Below, piece by piece: positions 1-7,848 of a stretch of DNA of 64,000 nucleotides. Source of the DNA: Clostridiaceae bacterium. GTDB lineage: Bacteria; Bacillota; Clostridia; Lachnospirales; Lachnospiraceae. The stretch's first letter is position 1, and the number at the start of each line of letters is the position of its first letter. A program made the position numbers and the translations under genes. The notes below the pieces were generated by a model, which did no database searches, was not told where the DNA came from, and was given only the letters and a program-made list of their open reading frames with translations. The stretch lies in the NCBI GenBank assembly GCA_902362865.1, contig CABIYE010000002.1, positions 1-64,000 on the forward strand, in the 5' to 3' direction.

Positions 1-34
1 GAATTACAGAGAGTAAGTATTGTATAATGTCCAT

Positions 35-112
35 GAGCATTGGCTCCTTTCGAGGTAATGGATTTGTGGTGAACTCATTATACACGAAAAGGGAGGTCAA
101 TGCTCTTTTTAT
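35..112 (+). terminator. Long structured hairpin followed by a T-run (terminator or small RNA)
   Basis: An interrupted stem is formed by 35-52 and 85-105: GAGCATTG (35-42) pairs perfectly with CAATGCTC (98-105), then CTCC with GGAG and TTTCG with CGAAA. Inside the loop TAATG (56-60) can pair with CATTA (76-80). TTTTTATT follows at 106. This could be the terminator of a gene left of the window. A TATAAT at 23-28 sits just upstream of the stem, so a short independent transcript of about 75 nt is also possible; its -35 would fall at the window edge and cannot be judged. Confidence 0.5.
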
Positions 113-208
113 TGCAGATTTCCCTAAAAATCAAGGTTTTTATTAGATTTTAGTACAAAAAAACAGGTAGTTTTTGACACTACCGAGTTTGAGTAGGAGG
201 TGAATACT

Positions 209-1507
209 ATGAAAAAGTGGGTTGCAATGATGCTGTCGGCTATTATGGTATTGCCACTTTCCGGATGTTCTGTGGGAGAAACTTCCCAGGGCGTAACCAC
301 ATTGGCAGTTGTGGAGTATCCGGAAGATGAACAGGAAGAGGCTCAGGAAGCGTTGGAAGAAATGCAGAAAGAGATGGAGTATGTGGATGCCCATGAAGAT
401 GAGCTGAAAGGCTTCTTTGAAAAAAGTACGATGTCTCTTTTGGATAGCGTAAAGGAAGAGAATGCAGTATGTTCTCCGCTGAATGTATATATGGCGCTTT
501 CTATGCTTGCTGAGACGACGGATGGCGATAGCAGAGAGCAGATATTAGAACTCCTTGGTATGGAAGAGATTCAGGACTTGCGTGAGCTGACGAAAGCTGT
601 GTGGGAGCAGAATTACAGCAATAACGATTCTATCTGTATACTGGCAAATTCTCTCTGGCTGGACACGGAGACAGCATATAAGAAGGAAACGGTTGATTTG
701 CTGGCTGAGAATTATTATGCTTCCTCATTTCAGGGAAAGATGGGAAGCGAGGAATATAATCAGGAGCTTCAAGGCTGGGTAAACCAGCAGACCGGAGGGC
801 TGTTGGAAGAGAATGCGGCAGACCTTGCTTTTTCTCCGGAAACCATTATGGAGCTTGTCTCGACGGTTTATCTTCGTGCAAAGTGGGGGCATGAATTTGA
901 AAAGGAGAATACGAAAGAGGATATCTTTCATGCAGAAAACGGGGATATGACCTGTGAGTTTATGAATCAGGAGACGGATACTTACTATTATTGGGGCGAT
1001 AAATTTGGTGCATTGAATCTTTCGCTGCTGGGAAATAACGGTCTGTCTATGTGGTTTGTTCTGCCGGATGAAGGGGTGACACCGGAACAGTTGACAGAAG
1101 AAGGACAACTGATGGAAGTCTTACTGAACGGATGGGACCGGAGCGATAAGAAATATCTTACGGTGAATCTGTCAGTTCCGAAGTTTGATGTGGCATCGTC
1201 TGCAGATTTGAAGGAAAGCCTGCATGCGCTAGGCGTGGCGGATGTGTTTGATATGAATCTCTCAGACTTTACTCCCTTGACAGAAGATAGCAAAATATAT
1301 CTGTCAGAGGTTGCACATTCTGCCCGTGTGGCTATTGACGAGGAAGGTGTTACCGCAGCGGCTTATACGGCAGAAATAGGAGACGGCGCTGATATGCCGC
1401 CGGAAGAAGAGATGGATTTTGTGATAGACCGGCCTTACCTGTTCGCAATTACCAATAGAAACAATCTGCCGTTATTTGTAGGAATTGTAAAGAATCCTTT
1501 GGGATAG
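209..1507 (+). CDS. Secreted serpin lipoprotein (serine protease inhibitor)
   Basis: Encodes a 432-residue serpin. The ATG at 209 is chosen over an in-frame GTG at 200 because TAGGAGG (194-200) lies at the right distance. The N-terminus is a lipoprotein signal with lipobox LSGC, so the protein should be anchored outside the membrane. An acidic helical linker precedes the serpin fold (about residue 65 on). The reactive-loop hinge EEGVTAAAYT (about 378-387) has the small residues expected of an inhibitory serpin, and the conserved C-terminal strand PLFVGIVKNP is present. Counting from the hinge places P1 near an Ala in GDGAD, which would suit an elastase-like or subtilisin-like target. It stands alone, ending in its own terminator. 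The family call is firm; the target protease is inferred. Confidence 0.93.
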   Translation: MKKWVAMMLSAIMVLPLSGCSVGETSQGVTTLAVVEYPEDEQEEAQEALEEMQKEMEYVDAHEDELKGFFEKSTMSLLDSVKEENAVCSPLNVYMALSMLAETTDGDSREQILELLGMEEIQDLRELTKAVWEQNYSNNDSICILANSLWLDTETAYKKETVDLLAENYYASSFQGKMGSEEYNQELQGWVNQQTGGLLEENAADLAFSPETIMELVSTVYLRAKWGHEFEKENTKEDIFHAENGDMTCEFMNQETDTYYYWGDKFGALNLSLLGNNGLSMWFVLPDEGVTPEQLTEEGQLMEVLLNGWDRSDKKYLTVNLSVPKFDVASSADLKESLHALGVADVFDMNLSDFTPLTEDSKIYLSEVAHSARVAIDEEGVTAAAYTAEIGDGADMPPEEEMDFVIDRPYLFAITNRNNLPLFVGIVKNPLG

Positions 1508-1520
1508 AAATTATTCCTGA

Positions 1521-1562
1521 AAGAGGAAGCCTGTGACAGAGGTGGGTCACAGGCTCCCTTTA
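1521..1562. terminator. Convergent terminator between serpin and aminopeptidase P genes
   Basis: GCCTGTGAC (1529-1537) and GTCACAGGC (1546-1554) form a perfect 9-bp stem with an 8-nt loop, extended by AGG/CCT pairs on both flanks. It lies between two convergent genes and ends in CTTTA on the plus strand, so it can serve both directions. Confidence 0.75.
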
Positions 1563-1572
1563 AAAATCTGAA

Positions 1573-3363
1573 TTAAATTGCTCTTGTGTATTCTTTCAGC
1601 CATTCTCTTTCTTCTTCTGTCAAGTGAGGACCGATTTTTTCGTACACGTCTTTGTGGTAATTATTCAGCCATTCCCTCTCGTCCCTGCTCATTTCTTCCG
1701 GGTCAATTCCGTCCAGATCGATGGGTGCGAAGGTGATGGTTTCAAAATGCATGAACTGCCCGTATTTGTTTTTAACGCCTTTCTTTACGATGAATTCGTT
1801 TTCAATACGGATACCGAACTGGCCGTCCTCGTAGATACCGGGCTCGTCGGTAATTACCATGCCTTCTTCTAACTGGTGGTGTTCATTCTTGCTTGGGACT
1901 ACATACCAGCGGAAGCCGGTAGGAGCCTCATGGATGTTGCCCAGATAGCCGACGCCGTGTCCGGTTCCGCACTGGAAATCCAAGTCCAGATCCCAGATAG
2001 GGCCTCTTGCAAGGATGTCAAGATTGTAGCCGTAGCATCCATATAAGAATCTGGCGCGTGACAGGCGCATCATGGCACGCACCACTGCAGTAAAATATTT
2101 CTTCATCTGCTGGTCTACAGAACCAAGGACGAAGGTTCTGGTGATGTCTGTGGATCCTTCATAGTATCCGCCGCCGGTGTCGTTCAGGAAGAATGCGCCG
2201 GATTTTAATTCCACATCTGTCTCCTCGCATGGAGAATAGTGCATCATAGCAGCATGGTCCGCGAAAGCACAAAGAGGCTCGAAGCTGTCCCGGATATAAC
2301 CTTCCTGCCCGGCGCGCAGTTCTGTAAGTTTGGCGGCAGAGCTTAATTCTGTGATGGTCTCTTTGTCATAACGGGTCTTCACCCAGTACATGAATTTGGT
2401 AATGGCTACTCCGTCTTTGATATGGGCTTCCCGGATGTTCTTAAGCTCTGTCTCATTTTTCATTGCCTTCATAAGAATGGTGGGATTCGCACCTTCCACG
2501 ATTTTGCATGGAATATTCTTATAGAGTGCATAGTTCATTTTCATTGGATCAATCAAAACAGTACAATCTTTATCCAAACCTTTGATATCTTCATAAATAT
2601 CATTATATGGATGGATGTTTACATTATTTTTTTTCAATTCTTCGTGGATTCTGTCATTCAGCTTACTGTCATCTACATAAAGTTCCACACAAGTTTCCTT
2701 TACGATGGCGTAGGAGAGCAGCAGCGGGAAGAAATCAATATCATCACCGCGGATGTTCAAAAGCCAGCATACATCATCCAGAGATGCAATTATATGGGTG
2801 TCAGCACCGGCATCTTCCATAGCCTTGCGGACACGGGTCAGCTTAGAAGCCGTACTTTCACCGGAATACTTTTCTTCCAGGAAGAAAGCGGGTTTCGTGG
2901 AAAGTGACGGACGGTCTTCCCAGATGATATCAATCAAATCTTCGGAATAGTGAATCTGAATATTTTTTACGGACAATGCTTCTTCATATTCCTGACCTTC
3001 TCCCATGGAAAGTACACGGCCGTCGAAGCCTACTGTCCCACCTTCCGGGAGAGCATCGGCAAGATATTCTGTGACGGAAGGAGTGTCGCCTACAAACATT
3101 TTCATCAGACGGATACCGCTTCCTTTCAATTCATTTTCTGCCTGGAAGAAATACCTTCCATCCGTCCAGAGGCCTCCGTCTGTCTGGGTAATCACGGCTG
3201 TCCCGTAGGAGCCGCTGAAACCGGTAATATATTTACGTGCTTTAAAATGTTCTCCTACATATTCGCTTTGATGGAAATCCGCCGTGGGGACAACATAAGC
3301 GTCTATTCCTTTCTCTGCCATAAGAGCGCGGAGTTTAGCGATTCTTTCTGCTACGACTGTCAT
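1573..3363 (-). CDS. Xaa-Pro aminopeptidase (M24 family, aminopeptidase P)
   Basis: A 596-residue cytoplasmic metallopeptidase that removes an N-terminal residue preceding proline. Two N-terminal creatinase-like domains (about residues 5-300) precede the pita-bread M24 domain. Metal ligands can be seen: the two Asp of LNDTGGGY and STDITRTF, the His of GTGHGVGYLG, and the Glu of TDEPGIYE and IRIENEF. The length matches the long eukaryote-like aminopeptidase P form (about 590-600) common in Clostridia and Bacteroidetes. AGGGAGG lies 10 nt upstream of the ATG at 3363. It sits directly downstream of the peptide transporter gene on the same strand, but a terminator separates the two, so they are probably functionally linked in peptide use rather than strictly co-transcribed. 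Confidence 0.95.
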   Translation of the reverse strand: MTVVAERIAKLRALMAEKGIDAYVVPTADFHQSEYVGEHFKARKYITGFSGSYGTAVITQTDGGLWTDGRYFFQAENELKGSGIRLMKMFVGDTPSVTEYLADALPEGGTVGFDGRVLSMGEGQEYEEALSVKNIQIHYSEDLIDIIWEDRPSLSTKPAFFLEEKYSGESTASKLTRVRKAMEDAGADTHIIASLDDVCWLLNIRGDDIDFFPLLLSYAIVKETCVELYVDDSKLNDRIHEELKKNNVNIHPYNDIYEDIKGLDKDCTVLIDPMKMNYALYKNIPCKIVEGANPTILMKAMKNETELKNIREAHIKDGVAITKFMYWVKTRYDKETITELSSAAKLTELRAGQEGYIRDSFEPLCAFADHAAMMHYSPCEETDVELKSGAFFLNDTGGGYYEGSTDITRTFVLGSVDQQMKKYFTAVVRAMMRLSRARFLYGCYGYNLDILARGPIWDLDLDFQCGTGHGVGYLGNIHEAPTGFRWYVVPSKNEHHQLEEGMVITDEPGIYEDGQFGIRIENEFIVKKGVKNKYGQFMHFETITFAPIDLDGIDPEEMSRDEREWLNNYHKDVYEKIGPHLTEEEREWLKEYTRAI

Positions 3364-3396
3364 AATGAAAATACCTCCCTGTATTTTATCGTTTAA

Positions 3397-3427
3397 GAAA
3401 GGGCTCCCTTCATCCGGGAACCCTTTT
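3397..3427 (-). terminator. Terminator downstream of the POT transporter gene
   Basis: Read on the minus strand, AAGGGTTCCC pairs with GGGAGCCCTT around a 7-nt loop and is followed by TCTT. It lies between the transporter stop (3452) and the aminopeptidase start (3363). Confidence 0.75.
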
Positions 3428-3451
3428 TCTGAAAATATTTTTCGTTCTGGT

Positions 3452-4810
3452 TTATTTACCGCCGACTAATTTGTCAAACTTCTTAGTAAATACCAACATA
3501 ACAAGACCGCAGGCAATGATAATGATTGTTACAACGCCGTAAGCCTTTACGAAGGAAAACGTAGAAAGGAAGTTGTAAAGCGGACCGTATCCCAAACCTG
3601 CAAAGAAGATGATGAACGGCCATACGCCAAGCATCGTCCCCAGAAGCTTCTTTGGAGCGTACTTGCTGATGAAGGAATTTCCAAGCGGTGAAAAGACAAC
3701 TTCACCAACTGACATAAATATGGCTGTCAAAATGATAATCCAGATGCCAACCGGATCTTTCGTTCCTTCTCCACTAAGGAATGCGGCCAGTACCATACAT
3801 GCGGTACACAGACCAAGCAAAAGAATGCCGACTGCAGTCTTAGTAAACATGCCCCAGTCACCCTGCGGTCTCTGTTTCATCTTAGCCCAAATTCCTGCAA
3901 ATACCGGACACAGGATGATGCAAAGAAGACCATTCATAGAATCAAACCATGAGGTAGGCATTACAAAGGAACCAATGTTCCAATTTGCCCATCCGGCACC
4001 AGCTTCTGAAACCGGACCAAACTCATAGTAAACCGGCATGTAAACCATATACCAGATCAGCCAGAAAATACCGGAGAACAGTGTTACGATGAGGATTGCG
4101 ATAACACGGTTTTTCTCAAGTTTGGTAAGAGGAGCGTTGTCCTTTTCCTTCTTTGTCTGAGTTTTATTTTCGGTTCTGTTGTCAACAAGGAAAGGCTTCT
4201 TACCGGCATCGCCGAAGAATCTCATTCCAAAGAGCCACCATGCGCAGTCAACGAACAGGGCAATTGCACAGCCGAAAAACAGACCACGGTAACCAAAAGA
4301 TGTCTTCGCTACAAGCGTGAGGAATGTGGTACCGCAGAAGGAACCGATGTTAACAAAGGAGTACTGGATGCTGAATACGGAATCCAGAGTATCCTGGTCT
4401 GCTAATGGGAAGAGACGTCCGTTGATACCGGATACGTTTCCTTTAAAGAAACCTGTTCCGATAGACAACAGAATAATCATTGCCCACAACATACCCGTGC
4501 TATTTGCTTTCCATGCAAACAGGTAGCTGATTCCCATAAGGATTTCCCCGATAGGAACCAAAATTCTTGGACTAACCCAGCGGTCGGCAATATATCCTCC
4601 GAGGATAGGGGTGATATAAGTAAATGCTACTAAGTAAGAACTCATAGTAGCTCCTACCGATTTGTCAAGCCCCAGACCGCCATTAGCAACTTCCGCCGCA
4701 ATAAAAATTGCGAGAGCCCATTTAGCTGCGTAATATGCCAGTCTTTCAAATGTGAAAGAAAGACTACATACGTAGAAACCAAATGGCCATTTCTTTTTCG
4801 TTGTTTCCAT
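3452..4810 (-). CDS. POT-family proton-coupled oligopeptide MFS transporter
   Basis: A 452-residue major-facilitator protein of the PTR2/POT family, which imports di- and tripeptides with protons. The start is the ATG at 4810, preceded by GGAGGG; an in-frame extension to 4918 has no ribosome site and reaches into the promoter. About 12-14 membrane segments are visible. Features seen include the N-terminal FERLAYYAAKWALAIF helix corresponding to the family ExxER region (the ExxERF motif is reduced to FERLAYY), GGYIADRW between helices 2 and 3, and a long charged cytosolic loop around residues 210-245. The partner aminopeptidase P downstream fits peptide utilisation. The exact substrate cannot be told. 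Confidence 0.9.
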   Translation of the reverse strand: METTKKKWPFGFYVCSLSFTFERLAYYAAKWALAIFIAAEVANGGLGLDKSVGATMSSYLVAFTYITPILGGYIADRWVSPRILVPIGEILMGISYLFAWKANSTGMLWAMIILLSIGTGFFKGNVSGINGRLFPLADQDTLDSVFSIQYSFVNIGSFCGTTFLTLVAKTSFGYRGLFFGCAIALFVDCAWWLFGMRFFGDAGKKPFLVDNRTENKTQTKKEKDNAPLTKLEKNRVIAILIVTLFSGIFWLIWYMVYMPVYYEFGPVSEAGAGWANWNIGSFVMPTSWFDSMNGLLCIILCPVFAGIWAKMKQRPQGDWGMFTKTAVGILLLGLCTACMVLAAFLSGEGTKDPVGIWIIILTAIFMSVGEVVFSPLGNSFISKYAPKKLLGTMLGVWPFIIFFAGLGYGPLYNFLSTFSFVKAYGVVTIIIIACGLVMLVFTKKFDKLVGGK

Positions 4811-4908
4811 TTTTAACCCTCCAATTAAAAATATAGTATTAAGCTTCCACCATGCATGCTGCAAACTTCCCCATATGTATTGCAGCCACACATATAAAAA
4901 CCACAATA

Positions 4909-4937
4909 AATATAGCACAAAACAGACCGTCGTACAA
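4909..4937 (-). promoter_or_regulatory. Promoter for the POT transporter
   Basis: On the minus strand TTGTAC (4932-4937) and TATATT (4909-4914) are separated by 17 nt. This predicts a leader of about 90 nt before the ATG at 4810. Confidence 0.6.
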
Positions 4938-5075
4938 TAGTTGAATTAAGAAAAAGTTAATAAAGTTTATGGAATATTTTGCTTATTTTAACCTGATTTT
5001 AGCATAGTAATTCGATAGCGAGTCAGCGTGATGAAAAAACCTGACAAGTTTTTAACGCAAAACTGAGAAAAAGAG

Positions 5076-5104
5076 TTGAACTTTAGACCTAAAAAGACTA
5101 TAAT
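5076..5104 (+). promoter_or_regulatory. Promoter of the decarboxylase operon
   Basis: TTGAAC (5076-5081) and a perfect TATAAT (5099-5104) are 17 nt apart, with a predicted leader of about 65 nt before the first gene. Confidence 0.75.
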
Positions 5105-5175
5105 AAAATCGGCAGAAAATTTGGTTTTGATTAAACCCAATTTAAAATATCTTAGAGAAAGTGGAGGGCCAGAAT

Positions 5176-6615
5176 ATGAGTAACATGGCAACAGAAAGTG
5201 CAGCAAGTAGCAGAATTGCCGCTTTACTTGATGCAGGCAGCTTTGTTGAAATCGGCGGCGCTGTTACAGCAAGAACGACCGATTTTAACATGCAGGAAAA
5301 AGAAACTCCGGGTGACGGTGTCGTTACAGGCTACGGAGTGATTGACGGCAATTTGGTGTATGTATACAGCCAGGACGCTTCTGTATTGAACGGGGCAATT
5401 GGTGAAATGCACGCAAAGAAGATTTCAGCAATCTATGACATGGCAATGAAGATGGGAGCGCCGGTAATCGGTCTTGTTGACTGTGCGGGCTTACGACTTC
5501 AGGAAGCGACGGATGCGTTGGAAGCTTTTGGAACAGTTTACAGAAAACAGACACTGGCGTCCGGGGTAATTCCTCAGATTACAGCAATTTTCGGGACATG
5601 CGGTGGCGGTTTGGCTCTGGTTCCTGCGCTGACGGATTTCACATTTATGGAAGCAAAAAAGGCAAAATTATTTGTGAACTCACCAAATGCAATTCCGGGC
5701 AATACGGCAGAGAAGTGTGATACGGCTTCGGCTGCGTTCCAGAGTGAAGAAGCAGGGCTTGTAGATGATATCGGAGAAGAAGAAGAGATTCTGGGAAAAA
5801 TCCGTGCGTTGGTATGTATGCTGCCATGCAATAATGAAGAAGATGCTTCCTATGATGAATGCCTGGATGACCTGAACAGAGCATGTGAAGGAATTGAGAA
5901 TGCAGCAGAGGATACTGCAATTGCCCTTGCAAATATTTCTGACAGCAACATTTTCTTTGAGACGAAGAAGAATTACGCCAAAGATATGGTGACAGGATTT
6001 ATCCGTCTGAACGGTATGACAGTAGGTGCTGTGGCGAATCGTTCTAAAGTTTACGACGAAGAAGCGAATCTTGTAGAAGAGTTTGATGGTTCTTTGTCTG
6101 CAAAGGGAGCGAAGAAAGCAGCGGAATTTGTTGAATTCTGTGATGCATTTAATATTCCGGTACTTACGCTTACGAATGTGGCAGGCTTCAAAGCTTCTAA
6201 ATGTTCAGAAAAGACACTTGCGAAGGCGGCAGCAAAACTCACTTATGCATTTGCGAATGCAACGGTACCGAAGGTAAATGTTATTGTTGGCAAGGCTTTC
6301 GGAAGTGCATATGTTGCTATGAATAGTAAATCTATCGGAGCAGACATGGTATATGCATGGCCGGAAGCAGAGATCGGTATGATGGATGCAGATCTGGCTG
6401 CAAAGATTATGTACGCGGACGCGGATGCTGCAACAATCAGAGAGAAAGCGGCGGAGTACAAAGAATTACAGTCAAGCCCGATGGCTGCTGCAAGAAGAGG
6501 GTATGTGGATACCATTATTCAGCCGGCAGACACAAGAAAATATGTGATTGGCGCATTTGAGATGCTTTTCACAAAGAGAGAAGACCGTCCGTCAAAGAAA
6601 CATGGAACGGTTTAG
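5176..6615 (+). CDS. Acyl-CoA carboxyltransferase subunit (methylmalonyl-CoA decarboxylase alpha / PccB-like), divergent
   Basis: A 479-residue carboxyltransferase with two crotonase-like halves, the subunit that moves CO2 between an acyl-CoA and biotin. The ATG at 5176 follows GGAGGG; an upstream in-frame GTG at 5161 overlaps that site. The family core is recognisable (VIPQITAI near 130, PALTDF, KAFGSAYVAM, ADMVYAWPEAEI), but signature segments differ from typical PccB/MmdA: DCAGLR (102-107) where DSGGAR is usual and GTCGGG (140-145) where GPCAGG is usual. It is also about 30 residues shorter than most. First gene of an operon with the Na+-pump subunits, so decarboxylation or transcarboxylation is likely. 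The acyl-CoA (methylmalonyl, malonyl, glutaconyl) cannot be assigned. Confidence 0.85.
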   Translation: MSNMATESAASSRIAALLDAGSFVEIGGAVTARTTDFNMQEKETPGDGVVTGYGVIDGNLVYVYSQDASVLNGAIGEMHAKKISAIYDMAMKMGAPVIGLVDCAGLRLQEATDALEAFGTVYRKQTLASGVIPQITAIFGTCGGGLALVPALTDFTFMEAKKAKLFVNSPNAIPGNTAEKCDTASAAFQSEEAGLVDDIGEEEEILGKIRALVCMLPCNNEEDASYDECLDDLNRACEGIENAAEDTAIALANISDSNIFFETKKNYAKDMVTGFIRLNGMTVGAVANRSKVYDEEANLVEEFDGSLSAKGAKKAAEFVEFCDAFNIPVLTLTNVAGFKASKCSEKTLAKAAAKLTYAFANATVPKVNVIVGKAFGSAYVAMNSKSIGADMVYAWPEAEIGMMDADLAAKIMYADADAATIREKAAEYKELQSSPMAAARRGYVDTIIQPADTRKYVIGAFEMLFTKREDRPSKKHGTV

Positions 6616-6628
6616 TGAGGTGGGCAAA

Positions 6629-7408
6629 GTGAAGAAAAAGATTAGCTTATTAATATGTATGCTTGTGGCTGTGCTTTCCTTCACCGGCTGTTCAAGCACA
6701 AAGACGGAAGTAGAGTATGATGAAGCGGAAGTTGAACAGGTAACAGAATTCCTGATTGGCTATTGTGTGGAGATGGATGACGCTACCTTAGAACAGTGGC
6801 AGAATATGACAGACTTTGCTCTGGAGCAGCAGCTTACGAATGCCGGACTTCCCTTTACGCCGGAAAGCTTCCTGGGAGCACTGGAAAGCTGGGAAGCCGG
6901 TGTTGATGAGTGCGGAGAATATATTGAGCATGGCGATTATACTTATGAAGCGTCATCAGATGAGCTTAAGGTTACAACCGACGCGAAATATGCTGACCGT
7001 GACGCAAGCATAGAATTTGTTTTTGATGAGAATTTATACCTTGATTCCATGACAGTAAACGCGAAGTTTACCATGGGAGAAATCCTTAAGAAAGCGGGAC
7101 TGAATACGCTTCTGGGTATGGGAACTGTATTTGTTGTATTGATATTCATTTCAATCCTTATTTCTTTATTCAAATACATTCCTGCAATTCAGGCAGCATT
7201 TGCAAAGAAACCTAAGAAAGCAGAGGCGGATGTCAAAAAGGCGGCTCCTGTTCCGGCGGCGCCGAAGGCAGCACCAGCTCCGGCAGCGACAGATGATGCC
7301 GAACTTGTTGCTGTAATATCAGCGGCGATTGCAGCGTCAGAAGGAACGACAACAGATGGTTTCGTTGTGAGAAGCATTAAGAGAAGAAGATCAAATAAAT
7401 GGAATTAA
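6629..7408 (+). CDS. OadG-family sodium pump decarboxylase gamma subunit with lipoprotein-like N-terminus
   Basis: A predicted 259-residue membrane protein. The GTG at 6629 with GAGGTGGG upstream gives a clean signal peptide ending in lipobox FTGC; an earlier ATG at 6602 would overlap the previous gene. The N-terminal extracytoplasmic domain (about 25-155) resembles no family I can name. A membrane segment follows (about 160-185), then the OadG region, an Ala/Pro-rich linker, and a C-terminus with ELVAVISAAIAASEG and DGFVVRSIKRR, typical of OadG. Gamma subunits assemble the alpha and beta subunits of decarboxylase Na+ pumps. The extra lipoprotein-like domain makes it much longer than classical OadG (about 80-100). 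Confidence 0.85.
   Translation: MKKKISLLICMLVAVLSFTGCSSTKTEVEYDEAEVEQVTEFLIGYCVEMDDATLEQWQNMTDFALEQQLTNAGLPFTPESFLGALESWEAGVDECGEYIEHGDYTYEASSDELKVTTDAKYADRDASIEFVFDENLYLDSMTVNAKFTMGEILKKAGLNTLLGMGTVFVVLIFISILISLFKYIPAIQAAFAKKPKKAEADVKKAAPVPAAPKAAPAPAATDDAELVAVISAAIAASEGTTTDGFVVRSIKRRRSNKWN
7253..7287 (+). repeat. Ala/Pro linker direct repeat, copy 1 (in oadG)
   Basis: A 35-bp segment encoding the Ala/Pro linker; it matches 7530-7564 in the next gene with 3 mismatches. Confidence 0.7.
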
Positions 7409-7430
7409 TATTGTTCAGGAGGAATAAGTG

Positions 7431-7802
7431 ATGAAAAATTATACAATTACAGTGAATGGCAATGTATATGATGTTACAGTAGAGGAAAAGGGCGCGGGAG
7501 CAGCACCGGTCGCAGCGGCAGCGCCTGCCCCGGCGGCACCAAAGGCAGCACCGGCTCCGGCAGCACCGAAAGCAAGTGCAGGGGCTGGTTCTATCCCTGT
7601 AAAAGCGGGGGCTGCAGGCAAGGTGTTTAAGCTTGAAGCAAGCGTAGGCCAGAGCGTTAAGAGAGGCGACGCAGTTGTGATTATCGAGGCAATGAAGATG
7701 GAAATTCCAGTTGTGGCTCCGGAAGACGGAACAGTTGCAAGTATTGATGTGGCAGTTGGCGATGCAATTGAAGCGGGAGCTGTTTTAGCTACATTGAACT
7801 AG
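7431..7802 (+). CDS. Biotin carboxyl carrier protein of the decarboxylase complex
   Basis: A 123-residue biotin carrier. The ATG at 7431 is 8 nt after AGGAGG; the adjacent GTG at 7428 is in frame but too close. Residues 1-20 form a short docking strand, an Ala/Pro-rich flexible arm covers about 23-50, and the biotinyl domain ends the protein. Biotin should attach to the Lys of EAMKM (about residue 89). The carrier shuttles the carboxyl group between the carboxyltransferase(s) and the OadB channel. Its linker DNA is nearly the same as in the preceding oadG. Known equivalents are MmdC/GcdC and the 1.3S subunit of transcarboxylase. Confidence 0.95.
   Translation: MKNYTITVNGNVYDVTVEEKGAGAAPVAAAAPAPAAPKAAPAPAAPKASAGAGSIPVKAGAAGKVFKLEASVGQSVKRGDAVVIIEAMKMEIPVVAPEDGTVASIDVAVGDAIEAGAVLATLN
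7530..7564 (+). repeat. Ala/Pro linker direct repeat, copy 2 (in the biotin carrier gene)
   Basis: A 35-bp segment with 32 of 35 bases shared with 7253-7287, about 280 bp apart in the same orientation. Confidence 0.7.
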
Positions 7803-7848
7803 AAACATAACGGATGATTATGTTTTGAATACGACTGGAGGTTAAAAA

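Larger units (their letters stand above)
4811..5175. other. Divergent intergenic region with two promoters
   Basis: This 365-bp gap separates the minus-strand transporter from the plus-strand decarboxylase operon. It contains one promoter for each direction (4909-4937 minus, 5076-5104 plus). I see no RNA gene or riboswitch in the AT-rich middle (about 4940-5070). Confidence 0.6.
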
